DNA from: Variovorax paradoxus
GTDB taxonomy: Bacteria > Pseudomonadota > Gammaproteobacteria > Burkholderiales > Burkholderiaceae_C
Reading direction: 5' to 3'
NCBI RefSeq assembly: GCF_030815855.1
Contig: NZ_JAUSXG010000001.1
Span: forward strand, 3,472,001-3,536,000
Length of the DNA stretch: 64,000 bases
Shown here: positions 61,037 through 64,000 of the stretch, one piece after another
How positions within the stretch are numbered: the stretch's first letter is position 1
Layout of the letters: every line of letters starts with the position of its first letter
Notes under the pieces: generated by a model
Database searches by the model: none
What the model was told of the DNA's origin: nothing
The model's input: only the letters and a program-made list of their open reading frames with translations
Program-made: the position numbers and the translations under genes

Positions 61037-62374
61037 TTATGCGTTCATCCAGGAGCCGGATGAATCGGGGATTGTTTTCAGCGGACTCTTCTCTTTCTTC
61101 GCCCGAACGATGCCCGGGAAAATCTCTGCGAGAGCCCATATAAGTGCGTCGGCTCTGTTTGGGCTGTGCTCGCCCATGTAGCCGAAGGTGGAGAACGCTG
61201 TCAATTCGTCCTCCAACTCGTTGAATTGGCCAACGTGCCGGATCTTTCCTTGCTCGTACAGGGCACTGAATGGCTCTGCTCGAACCGCTTTACCGCGGCT
61301 TGCCGTCACCATCTTGAAGTTGGTTCTAGGCCGCGCCACCTCAATCGTCTGCTTCACCATGGCGCCGCCGTAATTCACCTCCGCGACCACGACATCCGCA
61401 CTGTGCCGTTCAAACGCGCCAGTAGCCACGCGGCCCCAGACACCAGGCCCGGCCTTCAAGGTGCAGTCTTCGAGCACGTATCCATTGCCATCTGTTCCGA
61501 GTCCTGCCACAACAATGCCGATTGCATCGTTGTCTGCGTTGTCCACATCATCGGACCCAGAGGGGTCCACAGCAACGACCACGCGCACCATGTCTGGCAA
61601 TGCGCCGTCTGTCACGCGCCACTTGTCGATGTCCTCTTCGTGGAACAGCTGGTTTGGCGTCGCATCGGCGAATTCGCCCTTCAGGAAGCGCTTCTGCAGC
61701 CGCGCACTCAGGTTCTTGAGCGTCTCCAGGTATCCAGCGGAGACGTTCTCTTGGTTGTCCTGCGGGTTGATCTGGAACGCCGCATAGTCGCCAGCGTTCG
61801 GGACTGGCTGCTTCGTCTCCGGGTCGCGCTTCTCTACAAACAACCTGTAAGCCCAATGCACTTTGCTGGGCGGGTTGCAGTCGTAGTACATGCGAGGCTT
61901 GAGCGGGATGGACTCCTTGCCCTCGATGACCTGCATGACTTGCTGCGCCAGGCGCGTGACAGCAATATCTCGCGACCCTTGGGGGATCTGGCTCGCCTCG
62001 TTCAGGTAGATCGTGACGAACTCCATGCCCAGAATCTTTTCGGTGCGCTCCTTGTCGTCCAACCCGCCGATCCAGATCTGCGAGCCGTTCTCGTACTCAA
62101 AGATCGTGTCCGTCTTGTTCAGGTGGTACTTAACCCCTGGAAACGCCAGCTTCATGACCTTCGGCAGCGTGTCCATAACAATGGACGCCTTGGCCGCATT
62201 GAAGCGGAACCGCAGGATCACATGCCGCGAACCTGGCGACTTCAGCGCTCGCATCACCACGTTGCGCACCAGCAGGAACGTCTTGCCCGACCGACTGCCG
62301 CCGAACAGCATGCAATGCGTGGCATCTCCCGCCAGCACCTCCTGTGCAGCGAGCTGCCTGGCCGTCAGCTTCAC
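61037..62374 (-). CDS. terminase large subunit
   Basis: A 445-residue packaging motor-nuclease. Walker A is MLFGGSRSGKTFLLVRNVV (about 24-42). Walker B/catalytic Glu lies in FVTIYLNEASQIPQGSRDIA. The C-terminal RNase-H-like nuclease begins RVVVAVDPSGSDDVDNADND with the first metal Asp, and includes VVVAEVNYGGAMVKQTIEV and SPNRADALIWALAEIF. GTG start overlapping the small-subunit stop as GTGA. Confidence 0.94.
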   Translation of the reverse strand: MKLTARQLAAQEVLAGDATHCMLFGGSRSGKTFLLVRNVVMRALKSPGSRHVILRFRFNAAKASIVMDTLPKVMKLAFPGVKYHLNKTDTIFEYENGSQIWIGGLDDKERTEKILGMEFVTIYLNEASQIPQGSRDIAVTRLAQQVMQVIEGKESIPLKPRMYYDCNPPSKVHWAYRLFVEKRDPETKQPVPNAGDYAAFQINPQDNQENVSAGYLETLKNLSARLQKRFLKGEFADATPNQLFHEEDIDKWRVTDGALPDMVRVVVAVDPSGSDDVDNADNDAIGIVVAGLGTDGNGYVLEDCTLKAGPGVWGRVATGAFERHSADVVVAEVNYGGAMVKQTIEVARPRTNFKMVTASRGKAVRAEPFSALYEQGKIRHVGQFNELEDELTAFSTFGYMGEHSPNRADALIWALAEIFPGIVRAKKEKSPLKTIPDSSGSWMNA

Positions 62375-62805
62375 AGGCGTTCGTCGAGGGGCGAAGCCGA
62401 CACCACAACAGGGCCGCCATTCGCGCCGGTCAGTTCAACCGCCTTCGTCTCGCGCCATTCCTTCGGCTTCCTGTTCTTCAGCCAGAAGATTGCCGCGGTG
62501 GTGTCAGGTGGGTAGTACTTGCGGGTTGGCGTCTGCACAATCGCGTTCGCGACCACCCGAATATCCACTTCGTCGTGCTCGTAGCCGTTCGCACGCGCAA
62601 ACAGACTGCGCTCCACGCGGTCATCAGCAACATCCTTGCCAGCTTTTAAGGCCTGACAAAACGCCTCGTGCTCCGCTTTCCAACGGTAGAGCGTTCTGAC
62701 TTCGATCTCCAGGAAGTCAGCAACTTCCATGTCAGTCGCCCCGAGTTTGCACAGCTTCTCAGCTTGGGCAATGAACTCCTCTTTGAATTTTGTTGGTCGT
62801 GCCAT
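62371..62805 (-). CDS. terminase small subunit
   Basis: A 144-residue DNA-recognition subunit. It opens MARPTKFKEEFIAQAEKLCK with a helix-turn-helix (LGATDMEVADFLEIEVRTLY then RWKAEHEAF) and ends in a C-terminal part with IFWLKNRKPKEWRETK, the usual motif for contact with the large subunit. The stop overlaps the large-subunit GTG. A hairpin lies upstream of the start. Confidence 0.88.
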   Translation of the reverse strand: MARPTKFKEEFIAQAEKLCKLGATDMEVADFLEIEVRTLYRWKAEHEAFCQALKAGKDVADDRVERSLFARANGYEHDEVDIRVVANAIVQTPTRKYYPPDTTAAIFWLKNRKPKEWRETKAVELTGANGGPVVVSASPLDERL

Positions 62806-62854
62806 AGCTGCCTCTCGGCCCTTGGAAGCGTCCAAGTACGGTTTGAATGAAAGA

Positions 62855-62881
62855 AGCCCGCCGATCTTTCGAGGGCGGGCT
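62855..62881 (-). terminator. hairpin upstream of the terminase operon
   Basis: An 8-bp perfect stem (AGCCCGCC / GGCGGGCT) with an 11-nt loop. On the minus strand the tail reads CTTCTTTC, a modest U run. It lies between the 97-residue gene and the small terminase, so it may separate the late packaging genes from what lies upstream. Confidence 0.55.
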
Positions 62882-62908
62882 AAGGGCTGGTGGTCAGCCT
62901 TGGAGAAA

Positions 62909-63202
62909 TTAGTCGGACGACCCGCCGCCGATACACGGATTGCGGGCGTTCATTGCGTGCGAATCATTGAAACTGCCGCCAGTCGCAGCCGCATGCGCAT
63001 GCGCAGCAACTTGTCGTTGAACGACCTCTTGCCTGGCTTGCTGCGAAGATGCCCCGATTTGCTGTCCGGATGCTTGCTTGACGCCGTTCGGGTCGCCCAT
63101 CACCCAGTAATAGGCGTTCTTGGCTTCTGCCACCGATCCGCTGCAAATCTGCAGACATTGGATGCGGATGACTTGGTCGTTGTTCAGGGTTGGTGTTTCC
63201 AT
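62909..63202 (-). CDS. prophage protein, unknown
   Basis: A 97-residue protein with no known domain. It has METPTLNNDQVIRIQCLQIC, then NAYYWVMGDPNGVKQASGQQ, a Gln/Ala/His-rich helix (QARQEVVQRQVAAHAHAAAT) and a Gly/Ser/Asp-rich end with two Cys. ATG start; no strong ribosome-binding site is seen. Confidence 0.55.
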   Translation of the reverse strand: METPTLNNDQVIRIQCLQICSGSVAEAKNAYYWVMGDPNGVKQASGQQIGASSQQARQEVVQRQVAAHAHAAATGGSFNDSHAMNARNPCIGGGSSD

Positions 63203-63288
63203 GTTAGTTCCTGGTTAGTTAGTTCTGCCCCTCGGGGCCATTCCCGGAGGTTCAGAGCCACAGCGGCCGGGTCCAACAGTGATAGGTA

Positions 63289-63471
63289 CTAGGTCAGCCG
63301 GTCGATCACATCGAGCAGCTTCTTGTTGGCGGTCAGCAGGGTTTGGATGTTCCCGTGCTGAACGTCTACGAGGTCAAGGAGGCTTTGGATCAGCCGCACA
63401 ACCTCGGTGGGCAGGTTGTCCAACTCCTTCTGCAGACTGTTCATGTCTGCGATGAAGGAGGCGGGGTGCAT
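63289..63471 (-). CDS. small prophage protein, helical
   Basis: A 60-residue protein, mostly amphipathic helix (MHPASFIADMNSLQKELDNL, RLIQSLLDLVDVQHGNIQTL). ATG with AAGGAAAG upstream was chosen over a start 28 codons earlier. No family recognised. Confidence 0.55.
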   Translation of the reverse strand: MHPASFIADMNSLQKELDNLPTEVVRLIQSLLDLVDVQHGNIQTLLTANKKLLDVIDRLT

Positions 63472-63643
63472 GGTCTTTCCTTGAGAATGAATGCGGCTGG
63501 CTGCTACGTGCGACTTAGGCCGGGCCCTACTGGAAGGTTCTTTGCCGGCTACCAATTACCTAGGCCAGTTCAGGCCGCAATAGGTGCTGGGCACGAGCCC
63601 GAAGCATGTAGCTATAGGGTGGTGGCTCGGCCCAAACGCGAGA

Positions 63644-63671
63644 AAGCCGCCGAGGCGAACCTGAGCGGCTT
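63644..63671 (-). terminator. hairpin after the tRNA-like element
   Basis: AAGCCGC / GCGGCTT, perfect 7-bp stem with a 14-nt loop, just past the 3' end of the minus-strand tRNA-like element. On the minus strand the tail is CTTTCTC. Confidence 0.5.
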
Positions 63672-63681
63672 GAATGTTGAT

Positions 63682-63763
63682 GGAGCAGGCAAGGATTCGA
63701 ACCTTGCGCGATTTCTCGACTGGCCCCGTGGGCGTGTGCCTTACCAGACTAGGCTACTGCTTT
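63682..63763 (-). tRNA. degenerate tRNA-like element 1
   Basis: On the minus strand a T-arm (CAAGG-TTCGAAT-CCTTG) and a D-arm (GCC-N11-GGC preceded by TA) stand at the right places. The 3' acceptor CTGCTCC pairs with the 5' AAAGCAG over only five of seven positions. The span between the D- and T-arms is long (31 nt), as for a class II tRNA, but no 5-bp anticodon stem with a 7-nt loop can be drawn, so no amino acid is assigned. It may be a decayed or unusual phage tRNA. Confidence 0.35.
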
Positions 63764-63774
63764 GCCCATCAAGT

Positions 63775-63858
63775 CAGCCCTCCGAGCACGGCAAATGCAA
63801 CGGCCCCTCCGCTCTGCCTTACGGCGCGCGGTGCTCTCCGATTCTGAGCTAAAGGCTG
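63775..63858 (-). tRNA. degenerate tRNA-like element 2
   Basis: On the minus strand a full 7-bp acceptor (CAGCCTT with AGGGCTG, one wobble), TA, and a D-arm GCTC-AGAATCGGA-GAGC are clear. The anticodon and T regions do not fold canonically: CCGC/GCGG can pair around a smaller GCC-GTAA-GGC hairpin. No amino acid assigned. It lies directly before tRNA-like element 1 in the same orientation. Confidence 0.3.
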
Positions 63859-64000
63859 GCTTGATGGACCGCTTCCCCTCCCCGCTGACGCCTATGCATC
63901 CTCACGGAAAGTTCGATTTATGCGTCTGCGCGGTCGATTGCGCGCGATCCTACACGATGTTTCTTTCGTGTGCAACTACTTTCTTCGGTTCACGAGCATC

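Overview
The window is GC-rich DNA from a betaproteobacterium, most likely a Comamonadaceae member close to Variovorax. This is a judgement from protein style and gene order (ligD, glnA-ntrB-ntrC, xth next to a TonB-C-like lipoprotein, many NodT/RND-type efflux and EI24/CysZ-like genes); no rRNA is present to confirm it.

1-38.2 kb is ordinary chromosome. It holds an NHEJ ligase LigD with an overlapping membrane protein; a KaiC-like ATPase translationally coupled to a hybrid histidine kinase; a cation-diffusion facilitator; a decayed LysR regulator beside a short-chain dehydrogenase; and a complete RND efflux system (adaptor, pump, TetR repressor, outer-membrane factor) with two matching TetR-type operators. 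Next come a Crp/Fnr regulator, an OmpA-family lipoprotein and a 1445-residue autotransporter. After these lie exonuclease III, the nitrogen-control cluster glnA / exported protein / ntrB / ntrC with a recognisable sigma-54 promoter and NtrC site, a CinA-like protein, EI24 protein, fatty-acid hydroxylase, polysaccharide deacetylase plus YVTN propeller, RsuA, gamma-glutamyltransferase and a methyltransferase.

38.2-42.7 kb is a decaying accessory island of lower coding quality. It contains a glycosyltransferase-like remnant, an OmpR-type regulator whose receiver lacks the phospho-acceptor Asp, an intact OmpR response regulator, a CHASE2 sensor fragment cut off by an IS3-family orfA remnant, and a third OmpR-like regulator broken by a stop and frameshifts.

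42.7 kb to the right edge is a P22-type (podovirus-like) prophage. Its left boundary is a 26-bp fragment that looks like the 3' end of ssrA (tmRNA), followed by a strong terminator, so the intact ssrA, integrase and early genes should lie beyond position 64000. From left to right it carries four small rightward accessory genes, one behind a LexA-box promoter that looks leaderless. A leftward late operon follows, given here in transcription order from the right: terminase small and large subunits, portal, a small protein, scaffold, coat, a small head protein, gp4-like and gp10-like tail-accessory proteins, a small protein, a cupin-like protein, an ejection protein, an HNH endonuclease, two more ejection proteins, tail fibre, fibre chaperone, two to three small membrane proteins (holin candidates), a lambda-R-type endolysin, a 35-residue zinc-knuckle micro-protein, and nested Rz/Rz1 spanins. 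Most of these genes are coupled by 1-4 nt start/stop overlaps. Two degenerate tRNA-like elements lie near the right edge.
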